DNA of 64,000 nucleotides from Pseudomonas libanensis (GTDB lineage Bacteria > Pseudomonadota > Gammaproteobacteria > Pseudomonadales > Pseudomonadaceae): NCBI RefSeq assembly GCF_001439685.1, contig NZ_JYLH01000010.1:62001-126000 (forward strand), given 5' to 3'. Both the position numbers and the translations under genes were made by a program. The notes under the pieces are model-generated. The model was not told where the DNA came from. It searched no databases and was given only the letters and a program-made list of their open reading frames with translations. Numbering within the stretch: position 1 is the stretch's first letter; each line of letters opens with the position of its first letter. Below, in pieces: positions 1-8,112 of this stretch.

Positions 1-33
1 CGCAACCATCAAGGTAACGGGTGAGGTAGACAT
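1..33 (-). CDS. 5' end of a CDS leaving the left edge
   Basis: On the minus strand an ATG at 33 is preceded by a GGAG Shine-Dalgarno (CTCC at 41-44 on the plus strand). It opens a frame reading MSTSPVTLMVA to the window edge. These eleven residues resemble, from memory, the start of pseudomonad antibiotic-biosynthesis-monooxygenase-like proteins, but this is too little to assign a product. The gene is divergent from the MerR-type regulator at 246. Confidence 0.45.
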   Translation of the reverse strand, partial: MSTSPVTLMVA

Positions 34-245
34 CGTGTATCTCCAAGTGATCGGGTGCGCTGGGCCGGATAAGCGGCGCACGAACGAAGCTGCGGGGTGA
101 TGCAGCGACGTAAAAAACAGGCAAGGATTATTCCTGTTTTGCCGAAATACGCCAGAAGCTTCGGATGGATCGCCGTAGATCTTGAATCATGGGCTTCAAT
201 GGGCGTTAAATAAGATCCAAGCCCACATGGATTTTTTGACCGCTG
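34..245. promoter_or_regulatory. Divergent intergenic region with hairpin
   Basis: This spacer separates a leftward gene from the MerR-type regulator. It holds a perfect 8-bp inverted repeat (AAAACAGG at 114-121, CCTGTTTT at 133-140) and a shorter TTGAA/TTCAA repeat (about 184-201). Either could be an operator for the neighbouring regulator. No convincing -35/-10 pair was assigned. Confidence 0.3.
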
Positions 246-1202
246 ATGTCCGAAATCATTGCTCCTGTTCGAGAAGCGACACCCGACAGTCACGTTGACG
301 CCGAGGTGCTGTTTCCGATTCGTGAAGTGGCAAGGCTTACCGGTGTAAACCCGGTAACACTGCGTGCCTGGGAGCGTCGCTATGGCTTGATCCAGCCCGT
401 GCGCACCGAAAGTGGGCACCGGCTGTATTCAAGCACCGATATCGATACGGTTCATCGCATTCTCGACTGGATCGAGCGTGGCGTAGCGGTGAGCAAGGTG
501 GGTAAGATCCTGGCGCGTGACCCACTGCCTGGCGAGCCCGCCACGGCGTCACGCAGCGATACCGAGCTGGAGTGGCGCCAGTGGCAGGCGCAGCTGAGGT
601 TGGCAATCAGCGCCTTTGATGATCATGAGCTGGGCCAGCTGTATGGCCAGATATTCAGCGTCTACTCAACGACCGTCGTATTTCAAGACATTCTGATGCC
701 GCTATGGCAGCAACTGTTGCGTCACCAGGGGCGCTTTGGCCAGGCCAGCGAGTGGCTGTTCTTCGACAACTTCCTGCGCTCGCACGCCTCGCGTTGCCTG
801 CAGATGGCCTGTGCCTCGCCGGTACCCAGGGTGCTGTTGGCGGCCATCGCGGGTGAGTGCCGTGAGCTGGAACTGCTGGTTGCAGGCCTGCTGATGTCGA
901 GCGACAAGCTCGCAGTCAAGGTTCTGGGAGTGGGCCAGCCACTCGATGAATTGACGCTGATTTGCGAGAGAACCCAGCCGCAAGCCTTGGTGCTGTTTTC
1001 CAATCACGCTCCCGGCGCCGAACTGCCATCGCGGCTCAATCGCCTGGCGTTGACGCTCAATTGCCCGTTGCTGTTGGCTGGAGATGGGTCGGACTTGGCC
1101 GAACAAAGCCTGGCGGGCTCGTCGATTGGTTGCCTGGGCAACGACGGCCGTGTGATGCCGCGTCGCTTGCAGCAGTTTCTCAGCGGTCGCCTGGATACCT
1201 GA
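246..1202 (+). CDS. MerR-family regulator with B12-fold domain (class II LitR type)
   Basis: This 318-aa protein has an N-terminal MerR helix-turn-helix (about residues 21-90; EVARLTGVNPVTLRAWERRYG) and a C-terminal region laid out like CarH/LitR, with a helical bundle and a Rossmann-like cobalamin fold. The cobalamin-binding motifs are lost. The W-x9-EH signature reads W-x9-HA, and the E-x-H-x-x-G motif carrying the lower axial histidine reads ECRELE (about residues 202-207). That is the state described for class II LitR proteins of Pseudomonas putida, which do not bind AdoB12 and act with a short LOV protein. A short LOV gene lies 0.7 kb downstream on the opposite strand. A role in light-responsive transcription is inferred from this. 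Confidence 0.8.
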   Translation: MSEIIAPVREATPDSHVDAEVLFPIREVARLTGVNPVTLRAWERRYGLIQPVRTESGHRLYSSTDIDTVHRILDWIERGVAVSKVGKILARDPLPGEPATASRSDTELEWRQWQAQLRLAISAFDDHELGQLYGQIFSVYSTTVVFQDILMPLWQQLLRHQGRFGQASEWLFFDNFLRSHASRCLQMACASPVPRVLLAAIAGECRELELLVAGLLMSSDKLAVKVLGVGQPLDELTLICERTQPQALVLFSNHAPGAELPSRLNRLALTLNCPLLLAGDGSDLAEQSLAGSSIGCLGNDGRVMPRRLQQFLSGRLDT

Positions 1203-1204
1203 CC

Positions 1205-1810
1205 TCAGGCATGCACCTGGGGATGGACCAGGCGGTGCTGGTGCAGGATGAACTGGCGCAGGCGCTCGATTTCACCGGCATCACTCTGGTTCAGGCGATA
1301 GGCGAACAGGCCTCGGGCGGTTTCTCGCTCCAACGTACCGCGCAGCGCGATACGTTCGTAGCCGGAAGGGCTGAACCACAGGGAAAAGGTCTTGGGTGGG
1401 TTGGTCCGGCCACGCACTTCTACCAGCACACCCTTGAATGACACTTCGTGCACCCATAATGCGCTGGAGTAGCCCTTGACGTTTTCCAGTGCAACGGGTG
1501 TTTCCAGGGCCAGCCGCCAGGGGCGGATCATCGGCCCGTCTTCGAAAATGCTCGGCACACCCAGGCGCAAATGCACGGCATGAAATTCATCTTCCACCAA
1601 ATGCAGGGGGAAGGTCAGTTGCTGGTTGTCGAACTGCGCCTGGATGGTGACCTGGTCGTGAGCGGCAAGCCGGGTGAGCAAATCGCGAATCTGCGCTCCG
1701 CCATTGACCGTCAGGCTCGACCACGCATCCCGCAGGTTGAGTTGCGGGTTGTGCTGCATGTCCTGGATAAAATCCAGCTCGTCCTGCGTCAATAGCGTGT
1801 GGCGCTGCAT
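1205..1810 (-). CDS. PilZ-like domain protein
   Basis: This is a 201-aa soluble protein with no signal peptide or membrane segment. The second half looks like a YcgR/PilZ beta-barrel: an arginine-containing stretch (PWRLALETPV, about residue 97) followed by HEVSFKGVLVEV, resembling the [DN]-x-S-x-x-G c-di-GMP motif. Both motifs deviate from consensus (RPWR rather than RxxxR; Glu in place of Asp/Asn), so c-di-GMP binding is uncertain. It lies between the LitR-type regulator, whose stop codon almost touches its own, and the LOV gene on the same strand. It may be cotranscribed with the LOV gene, with a 58-bp gap. Confidence 0.65.
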   Translation of the reverse strand: MQRHTLLTQDELDFIQDMQHNPQLNLRDAWSSLTVNGGAQIRDLLTRLAAHDQVTIQAQFDNQQLTFPLHLVEDEFHAVHLRLGVPSIFEDGPMIRPWRLALETPVALENVKGYSSALWVHEVSFKGVLVEVRGRTNPPKTFSLWFSPSGYERIALRGTLERETARGLFAYRLNQSDAGEIERLRQFILHQHRLVHPQVHA

Positions 1811-1868
1811 TGATCTGGCTCAAGGCTAAGGCATTAAAAAGCCATTATCGCTCTAAAGGCTGCATCTT

Positions 1869-2336
1869 TTACAGTTTGTTGATTCCACTCGTCGCCTTGA
1901 GAGCCGCGAGCTCGGCTTTGAGTTCGGCCAATTGGGTTTCCAACTGAGCGACGCGTTGCTGCGCCTTGACTTGAAGGGTGACGTCTTTTTGCACGCCGAC
2001 GAAGTACGTCTGCTTGTCGGCCTCGTTGTACACCGTCGAAAGCGATAGCTCATTCCAGAAGTGGCTGCCGTCCTTGCGGTAATTGCGCAGGGTTTCCCGG
2101 CACGAGCCACCGCTGTCGAGGGCTTCACGAATGGCCATCAGCGCCGGCTGGTCGCGGTCGCCTGACTGCAGGAAGCGGCAGTCCTGATACAGGATCTCGT
2201 CCAGGGTATAGCCGGTGAGCCGTTCGAAGGCCGGGTTGACGTAGATCAGCGGTTTGTCCTTGCCTTCGCGTTCGGCAACGACGATGCCGTCGTTGGAAGC
2301 ATTGACGACCATTTGCAGCAGCTTGGCGTTAATCAT
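1869..2336 (-). CDS. Short LOV blue-light photoreceptor
   Basis: This 155-aa protein is a single PAS/LOV domain with short helical caps, closely resembling the P. putida PpSB1-LOV and P. fluorescens SBW25 LOV proteins. The flavin-binding signature YQDCRFLQ contains the photoactive cysteine (Cys53 with this start, the same number as in PpSB1-LOV). NYRKDGSHFWNEL and the YFVGVQKD glutamine strand are also present. The C-terminus is a coiled coil (about 120-150) for dimerisation, and there is no effector domain. An upstream in-frame ATG at 2348 would add four residues and has an AGGA 12 nt before it. The start at 2336 is preferred because it matches the family N-terminus MINAKLLQ. It probably relays light to the adjacent LitR-type regulator. 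Confidence 0.88.
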   Translation of the reverse strand: MINAKLLQMVVNASNDGIVVAEREGKDKPLIYVNPAFERLTGYTLDEILYQDCRFLQSGDRDQPALMAIREALDSGGSCRETLRNYRKDGSHFWNELSLSTVYNEADKQTYFVGVQKDVTLQVKAQQRVAQLETQLAELKAELAALKATSGINKL

Positions 2337-2464
2337 TGAGCGGTCCATGGCTTGTTTTGATCCTGCAAGTTTATGGCAAGTCTTGAATGTTGCACGGTGC
2401 GCACTGAAATATTGGCACAGGCTGCTAATATCCCAGGCTTTGACTCAACTACAGGATCAGATTG

Positions 2465-2920
2465 ATGAAAGTCGCCATCCTTTCCGGCTCGGTCTATGGC
2501 ACGGCTGAAGAAGTCGCTCGCCATGCCGAAGAAATCCTTAAAGACGCCGGTTTTGAAGCCTGGCATAACCCTCGCGCTACTTTGGCCGACGTGCAGGCGT
2601 TTGGCCCTGGGGCTTTCCTGGCGGTGACCTCGACCACCGGCATGGGCGAGTTGCCCGACAATCTGCAACCCCTGTACTCGACCATTCGCGATCAACTGCC
2701 CGCTGCCTGGCGCGGCCTGCCCGGTGCGGTCATTGGCTTGGGCGATGCCAGCTATGGCGATACTTTCTGTGGTGGCGGGGAGCAGATGCGCGAATTGTTC
2801 GCTGAGTTGGGCGTACGTGAGGTGCTACCGATGCTGCGCCTGGACGCCAGCGAAAGCGTCACTCCAGAAACGGACGCCGAGCCGTGGCTGGCCGAGCTCG
2901 TCACTGCACTGCGTGGTTGA
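2465..2920 (+). CDS. Flavodoxin
   Basis: This 151-aa single-domain flavodoxin resembles MioC-type proteins. The FMN phosphate loop is at the N-terminus (SGSVYGTAEEVA, residues 8-19). The two isoalloxazine-contact loops follow: TSTTGMGELPDN (about 57-68) and GLGDASYGDTFCGGG (about 91-105). It is cytoplasmic and probably a low-potential electron carrier. ATG at 2465 follows an AGGA; a TTG codon directly before it is in frame but unlikely to be the start. The divergent LOV gene begins 128 bp upstream. Confidence 0.85.
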   Translation: MKVAILSGSVYGTAEEVARHAEEILKDAGFEAWHNPRATLADVQAFGPGAFLAVTSTTGMGELPDNLQPLYSTIRDQLPAAWRGLPGAVIGLGDASYGDTFCGGGEQMRELFAELGVREVLPMLRLDASESVTPETDAEPWLAELVTALRG

Positions 2921-3111
2921 TCGCAGTCAGCGTCGTCAGTGAAGACCTGCCTTCATTGACGGCGTTTCCCTGACACAAATCTGTACTATTCTGTTGGCTG
3001 ACTCGCTCAGTCATCAAGCTGGCTGCGAAGGCAACTCCTTCGGCCTCGGCGTCTGACTAGACTGGCTCTCACTTTCGACACAATAAGAAGTGCGCCAAGG
3101 AGGTCATTGCC

Positions 3112-3894
3112 GTGAGCCTAGCCCCCGCTTTATCGCCACAGGATGTCAAAGCCCAGGTCAGTGCTGCCGAATGGCAGACCCGCGTCGACCTGGCGGCCTG
3201 TTATCGCCTGGTGGCGATGCATGGTTGGGATGACCTGATCTTCACGCACATTTCTGCCAAGGTGCCAGGTACCGAGGACTTCCTGATCAACCCCTATGGG
3301 CTGATGTTCCACGAGATTACCGCCTCGAGCCTGGTCAAGGTCGACCAGGCCGGCAAAAAACAGATGGACAGTCCCTACGAGATCAATCCTGCGGGCTACA
3401 CCATCCACAGCGCCATCCACGAAGTGCGCCATGACGTGACGTGCGTGCTGCATACCCACACCGCTGCGGGCGTGGCAGTCTCTGCACAAAAGCAGGGGGT
3501 GTTGCCTATCAGCCAGCAATCGCTGTTCGTGTTGTCGAGCCTTGGCTATCACGCCTATGAAGGCGTGGCGCTCAATCACGAAGAAAAGGCCCGGCTGCAG
3601 GCGGACCTGGGCGAAAACAATTTCCTGATGCTGCACAACCACGGCCTGCTGACCTGCGCCGGCACCATCGCCGATACCTTCCTGATGATGTTCACCTTCC
3701 AGCGCGCCTGCGAGATCCAGGTACTGGCGCAAAACGGCGCACCTGAGCTGATTGCCATCGGGCCGCAGATTCTCGCCGGCGCCAAGGCGATGGTGGCAGC
3801 TGTCACAAAAAGCGCCCAAGGTATGGGTGGTGCGCTGGCCTGGCCGGCGCTGCTGCGCAAACTGGACCACCAGGACCCCGGGTATAAAAGCTGA
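3112..3894 (+). CDS. Class II aldolase/adducin family protein
   Basis: This 260-aa protein spans one class II aldolase/adducin domain. Zinc ligands are visible as the histidine pair in CVLHTHTAAG (about residues 122-131) and the later HNHG (about 181-184). The ISAKVPG and INPYGLMFHE segments are typical of the FucA/adducin fold. The GTG start has a strong AAGGAGG upstream. The stop overlaps the next gene (TGATG), so the two are translationally coupled. The family includes fuculose-phosphate aldolases and non-aldolase homologues. The substrate is unknown; the hydrolase and dehydrogenase that follow suggest a small catabolic pathway. Confidence 0.8.
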   Translation: MSLAPALSPQDVKAQVSAAEWQTRVDLAACYRLVAMHGWDDLIFTHISAKVPGTEDFLINPYGLMFHEITASSLVKVDQAGKKQMDSPYEINPAGYTIHSAIHEVRHDVTCVLHTHTAAGVAVSAQKQGVLPISQQSLFVLSSLGYHAYEGVALNHEEKARLQADLGENNFLMLHNHGLLTCAGTIADTFLMMFTFQRACEIQVLAQNGAPELIAIGPQILAGAKAMVAAVTKSAQGMGGALAWPALLRKLDHQDPGYKS

Positions 3895-4796
3895 TGCCAC
3901 TTGCCGAGATACCACTCAGGGCCTGGCGCAAACGCGGCCAGGACTTCGTCTTTCGTGGCCATACCCTGCGATATTGGGTGGCCGGGCAGGGCGAGCCATT
4001 GCTGCTGATCCATGGTTTCCCCACTGCCAGTTGGGATTGGCATTATCTGTGGCAGCCGTTGGCCCAGCGCCATCTAGTGATTGCCTGCGACATGCTCGGC
4101 TTTGGCGACTCGGCCAAGCCCCTGAATCACGACTATTGCCTGCTGGAACAAGCCGACTTGCAACAGGCGCTGCTTGACCATCTGCGAGTGGAGCAACCGG
4201 TGCATGTCCTGGCCCATGACTACGGTGACAGCGTCGCCCAGGAGTTACTGGCCCGGCATTACGAGGGGCGTTTCCAGATGGCCAGTTGCGTGTTTCTCAA
4301 TGGCGGGCTGTTTCCGGAAACCCATCGGTCGACGTTGGTGCAAAAGTTATTGCTCAGCCCCCTGGGCTGGATGATTGGCCGGGCCTTTGGACGCAATGCA
4401 CTGGCCAGCAGTTTCAACCAGATCTTCGGCCCGCGCACACGCCCCAGTGAAAGCGCCCTGGATGATTTTTGGAGCCTGATCAGCTGCAATGATGGCCCAC
4501 GCATCCTGCACAAGCTGATCGCCTACATTCCACAGCGCCATCGCCTGCGCGAGCGCTGGGTAGCCGCCATGCAGCGGGGCGATGTAGCGTTGCGGGTGAT
4601 CAATGGCGAGGTTGATCCCATTTCCGGCGCCCATATGGTCGAACGCTATCACCAACTGGTGCCCCACGCCGACACGGTATTGCTGGCCAATATCGGCCAC
4701 TACCCGCAGATCGAGGCGCCGGTGCAGGTGCTCAAAAACTACCAGGCGTTCCGTGATTGTCTCGGCCAGCCGGCGCCGCGTGCGGTCTATTCCTGA
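3894..4796 (+). CDS. Alpha/beta fold hydrolase
   Basis: This 300-aa protein belongs to the haloalkane-dehalogenase/epoxide-hydrolase branch. It has the oxyanion motif HGFPTASWDW (about residues 41-50) and the nucleophile elbow AHDYGDSVAQ, where the nucleophile position is aspartate rather than serine. The late catalytic histidine is in IGHYPQIEAP. An Asp nucleophile points to epoxide or C-halogen bond hydrolysis, or a related role, rather than a simple esterase. It overlaps the upstream class II aldolase by one base. No signal peptide is seen, so it is probably cytoplasmic. Confidence 0.8.
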   Translation: MPLAEIPLRAWRKRGQDFVFRGHTLRYWVAGQGEPLLLIHGFPTASWDWHYLWQPLAQRHLVIACDMLGFGDSAKPLNHDYCLLEQADLQQALLDHLRVEQPVHVLAHDYGDSVAQELLARHYEGRFQMASCVFLNGGLFPETHRSTLVQKLLLSPLGWMIGRAFGRNALASSFNQIFGPRTRPSESALDDFWSLISCNDGPRILHKLIAYIPQRHRLRERWVAAMQRGDVALRVINGEVDPISGAHMVERYHQLVPHADTVLLANIGHYPQIEAPVQVLKNYQAFRDCLGQPAPRAVYS

Positions 4797-4912
4797 AAAG
4801 GCATCATCCTGCTGCCTTATCGAGCACCATTCAGCCTCGGCCGTCTTTATTGTGACCAAAGGCGCTGTGCGTGACACTCTGGCTATTCCCATTGTCGCCA
4901 GCGGAGTTCGGT

Positions 4913-5824
4913 ATGAGTGAGTCAGTGCAGTTCCAGGATAAGGTCGTGATCGTCACCGGTGCCGGCGGTGGCCTGGGCCGGGCCCATGCGCTGCTGTTTG
5001 CCAAACACGGAGCCAAAGTGCTGGTTAATGACCTGGGTGGCTCAACCCAGGGCGAGGGCGCCAACGCCTCGGCGGCCGACCGGGTGGTGGCAGAGATTCG
5101 CGCAGCAGGCGGCATTGCTGAAGCCAACCATGACTCCGTCACCGACGGCGACAAGATCGTACAAAACGCCCTGGATGCATTCGGCCGTGTCGACGTGGTG
5201 GTCAACAATGCCGGGATCCTGCGCGACAAGACCTTCCACAAAATGGACGACAGCGACTGGGACCTGGTCTACCGAGTGCATGTCGAAGGCGCCTACAAAG
5301 TCACCCGCGCCGCCTGGCCCCATCTGCGCGAGCAGGGTTATGGCCGGGTAATCTTCACCGCCTCCACCTCGGGCATCTACGGCAATTTCGGCCAGTCCAA
5401 CTACGGCATGGCCAAGTTGGGCCTGTATGGCTTGACCCGTACCCTGGCGTTGGAAGGGCGCAAGAACAATATCCTGGTCAACGCCATTGCCCCCACGGGA
5501 GGCACACGAATGACCGAAGGGCTGATCCCGCCGCAAGTGTTCGAACGCCTCAAGCCGGAGCTGGTCAGCCCGCTGGTGGTGTACTTGGGCAGCGAGGCCT
5601 GCGAGGAAACCGCGGGGCTGTTTGAAGTCGGTGGCGGTTGGATCGGCAAGACCCGCTGGGAGCGCAGCCTGGGGGTGGGGTTTGATCCGCAGGCGGGCTT
5701 CTCGCCGGATGATGTGGCGGCTCATTGGCAGCAGATCTGCGATTTTGAAGGGGCTGCGCACCCAAGGGATAATATCGAAGCCTTGAAGGAGATGATGGCT
5801 AACTTGCAGAAGTTCAGCCTCTGA
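4913..5824 (+). CDS. Short-chain dehydrogenase, multifunctional-protein-2 type
   Basis: This 303-aa SDR oxidoreductase has an N-terminal Rossmann motif TGAGGGLGRAHA (about residues 14-25), NNAG, and the catalytic Ser (FTASTSGIYG) with YGMAK. The length and the C-terminal WERS/GWIGKTRW region match the dehydrogenase domain of peroxisomal multifunctional enzyme 2 (3-hydroxyacyl-CoA dehydrogenase). ATG at 4913 follows GGAG and begins MSESVQF, so the longer frame upstream is not used. A hydroxyacyl-CoA or hydroxy-lipid substrate is inferred. A rho-independent terminator follows at 5853. Confidence 0.82.
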   Translation: MSESVQFQDKVVIVTGAGGGLGRAHALLFAKHGAKVLVNDLGGSTQGEGANASAADRVVAEIRAAGGIAEANHDSVTDGDKIVQNALDAFGRVDVVVNNAGILRDKTFHKMDDSDWDLVYRVHVEGAYKVTRAAWPHLREQGYGRVIFTASTSGIYGNFGQSNYGMAKLGLYGLTRTLALEGRKNNILVNAIAPTGGTRMTEGLIPPQVFERLKPELVSPLVVYLGSEACEETAGLFEVGGGWIGKTRWERSLGVGFDPQAGFSPDDVAAHWQQICDFEGAAHPRDNIEALKEMMANLQKFSL

Positions 5825-5852
5825 TCATTGCTGGAAAATCACTGAATCCAAC

Positions 5853-5878
5853 GGGGCGTCGATGACGCCCCGCTTTAT
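5853..5878 (+). terminator. Rho-independent terminator after the SDR gene
   Basis: GGGGCGTC (5853-5860) pairs with GACGCCCC (5864-5871) around a 3-nt loop and is followed by a T-rich tail. It ends the aldolase-hydrolase-SDR transcript. Confidence 0.8.
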
Positions 5879-5887
5879 TGCGGGCAT

Positions 5888-5914
5888 AAAAAAGGCCGCT
5901 GCATAGCAGCGGCC
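5888..5914 (-). terminator. Rho-independent terminator, minus strand
   Basis: GGCCGCTGC (5894-5902) and GCAGCGGCC (5906-5914) form a 9-bp stem with an A-tract at 5888-5893. Read on the minus strand, the hairpin is followed by six T residues. It would end a leftward transcript, and the only candidate nearby is the small ORF at 5985-6134. Confidence 0.78.
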
Positions 5915-5984
5915 GAAGTAAGACGTTGGATCAAGGAGCGACAAATCAACGTCAGTGAACACCGGGAACAGACTGAATAAAGGA

Positions 5985-6134
5985 TCAATCTGTAGTAAAT
6001 AAGCTTTTTCTCCCAACCTTGGAAGCGGGCCGTTTGCCCTGAAAGCCAGGCAAGAATAATCGGTTGTAACAAAATGAGTAATAGCAGTTCAGGACAAGGA
6101 CTGTTACATAAATGACAATAATTGCCCCCGTCAT
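5985..6134 (-). CDS. Candidate 49-aa single-pass membrane protein
   Basis: The leftward frame starts at ATG 6134 behind a near-perfect Shine-Dalgarno (AGGAG, then AATCG before ATG). It encodes one hydrophobic helix (about residues 3-24, starting TGAIIVIYVTVLVLN) followed by a basic tail (GKRPASKVGRK). Its transcript would end at the strong minus-strand terminator at 5888. The Shine-Dalgarno, membrane helix with positive tail, and dedicated terminator support a real small gene. I do not recognise the family, and the transcript could also be a small RNA. It is divergent from the DUF1302 gene. Confidence 0.5.
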   Translation of the reverse strand: MTGAIIVIYVTVLVLNCYYSFCYNRLFLPGFQGKRPASKVGRKSLFTTD

Positions 6135-6304
6135 CGATTCTCCTGATAGCCCCTTATCCGTCCAACGCATGCCCCCTGTGCAAGCCCTGTTCTGCCGGGC
6201 CGTTCATCCTTTCGAGTGACAACACGAATACCTCCTTGGTGCGCTTATCGCTCCTCAAGGGCGGCAGTAGGGTGGGGCCTTCTGTCACTCACCGGGGAAG
6301 ACGC

Positions 6305-8086
6305 ATGACAAAAACAATAATGCGCGCCATCTTCACGCCACAGGCGCTGGCCACTGCGGTTGCGTTGGGTTGCTGTGCCCAGGCACAGGCTGTTTCGTTC
6401 AATATTGGCGAGATCGAAGGGCAATTCGACTCTTCGCTCTCGGTGGGCGCGAGCTGGGGCATGCGCGATGCCGACAAAAGCCTGGTCAGCACCGTCAACG
6501 GTGGCACCGGCCAGGCGTCTACCGGGGATGACGGGCGCCTCAACTTCAAGAAGGGCGAGACCTTTTCCAAGATCTTCAAGGGCCTGCACGACCTCGAACT
6601 TAAATACGGCGATACCGGCGTGTTCGTGCGTGGCAAATACTGGTACGACTTCGAACTCAAGGACGAAGACCGCGAGTTCAAGCAGATCAGCGATCACAAC
6701 CGCAAGGAAGGCGCCAAGTCCAGCGGCGCGCAGATCCTCGACGCCTTCGTCTACCACAACTATTCCCTGGGCGACCTGCCCGGTACCGTGCGCGCTGGCA
6801 AGCAGGTGGTCAGTTGGGGCGAAAGCACCTTCATCGGTAACTCCATCAACAGCATCAACCCCATTGACGTCTCGGCGTTTCGCCGCCCAGGGGCCGAGAT
6901 CAAGGAAGGGTTGATCCCGGTGAACATGCTGTTTGCGTCACAAAGCCTGACCAACCAACTGACCGTGGAGGGCTTCTACCAGCTGGAATGGGACCAGACC
7001 GTGCTGGACAACTGCGGCACATTCTTCGGCGGGGATGTGGCGGCGGACGGCTGCACCGGTAACTACACGGTGGGTAACCCGGCGATTGCCCCTCTGCAAC
7101 CCATAGCAGCGGCACGTGGCCAAGGCTTTGTGGTGACCCGCGAAGGTGTGGTGGTGCAGCGTGCCGCCGACCGTGATGCACGAGACTCCGGCCAGTTTGG
7201 CGCGGCCTTGCGCTGGCTGGGTGATGACACTGAATACGGCCTGTACTTCATGAATTACCACAGCCGTACTCCGACCGTGGGCACGATTACCGCCAATACC
7301 AATCTTGCGACCATCGGCGCCATTGGTGCCGCTGCTCCACCCGGCTTCGGGTCGGCCCTGGCCCAGAGCACTATGCTCGGCCGTGGCCAGTACTACCTGG
7401 ATTACCCGGAAGATATCCGCCTGTTCGGTGCCAGTTTTTCTACCACCCTGCCTACCGGCACAGCGTGGACCGGCGAGATCAGCTATCGGCCGAATGCACC
7501 GGTACAACTCAACACCACCGACCTGACCCTGGCACTGGTCAACCCGATTGCCGGCAATACCGCGTCGCCGATCCGCAGCGCGTTTGGCGCGGACAACAAA
7601 GGCTACCGCCGCAAGGAAATCACCCAGATTCAAAGCACCATGACCCAGTTCTTCGACCAGGTGCTGGGCGCCGAACGCCTGACGCTGGTTGGCGAAGCGG
7701 CGGTGGTGCACGTCGCGGGCCTGGAAGATAAAAGCAAGCTGCGTTACGGCCGCGACTCGGTGTACGGCGCCTACGGTTTCGAGGGCGACACTGACGGTTT
7801 CGTCACCTCTACCTCCTGGGGCTACCGCGCGCGGGCGATCCTGGACTACAACAACGCCATTGCAGGGGTGAACCTCAAGCCCAACCTGTCCTGGTCCCAC
7901 GATGTGGCTGGCTACGGCCCCAACGGCCTATTCAACAAAGGCGCCAAGGCCATCAGCGTCGGCGTGGATGCGGACTATCGCAGCACCTACACCGCCAGCC
8001 TGAGCTACACCGACTTTTTTGGCGGTGACTACAACACCCTGACCGACCGCGATTTCCTCGCCCTCAGCTTCGGCGTGAACTTCTGA
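6305..8086 (+). CDS. DUF1302 family outer-membrane protein
   Basis: This 593-aa protein has a cleavable signal peptide (MTKTIMRAIF start, hydrophobic core to about residue 25, AQAQA cleavage region). The mature part is rich in aromatic and alternating strands, ends in FGVNF (a beta-barrel-style terminal aromatic), and matches the DUF1302 family. ATG at 6305 follows GGGGAAG; the frame is open further upstream but lacks a ribosome site there. DUF1302 and DUF1329 genes usually occur as a pair, as here (26-bp gap). They are linked in pseudomonads to use of hydrophobic substrates such as esters, terpenes or sterols. The exact role is unknown. Confidence 0.85.
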   Translation: MTKTIMRAIFTPQALATAVALGCCAQAQAVSFNIGEIEGQFDSSLSVGASWGMRDADKSLVSTVNGGTGQASTGDDGRLNFKKGETFSKIFKGLHDLELKYGDTGVFVRGKYWYDFELKDEDREFKQISDHNRKEGAKSSGAQILDAFVYHNYSLGDLPGTVRAGKQVVSWGESTFIGNSINSINPIDVSAFRRPGAEIKEGLIPVNMLFASQSLTNQLTVEGFYQLEWDQTVLDNCGTFFGGDVAADGCTGNYTVGNPAIAPLQPIAAARGQGFVVTREGVVVQRAADRDARDSGQFGAALRWLGDDTEYGLYFMNYHSRTPTVGTITANTNLATIGAIGAAAPPGFGSALAQSTMLGRGQYYLDYPEDIRLFGASFSTTLPTGTAWTGEISYRPNAPVQLNTTDLTLALVNPIAGNTASPIRSAFGADNKGYRRKEITQIQSTMTQFFDQVLGAERLTLVGEAAVVHVAGLEDKSKLRYGRDSVYGAYGFEGDTDGFVTSTSWGYRARAILDYNNAIAGVNLKPNLSWSHDVAGYGPNGLFNKGAKAISVGVDADYRSTYTASLSYTDFFGGDYNTLTDRDFLALSFGVNF

Positions 8087-8112
8087 TCTGGCTTAAAGAA
8101 GGACAAGACCCT

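Noticed and set aside
2956..2989. TTGACG and TACTAT as a promoter for the class II aldolase operon
   Set aside because: Spacing is 22 bp, too long for a sigma-70 promoter.
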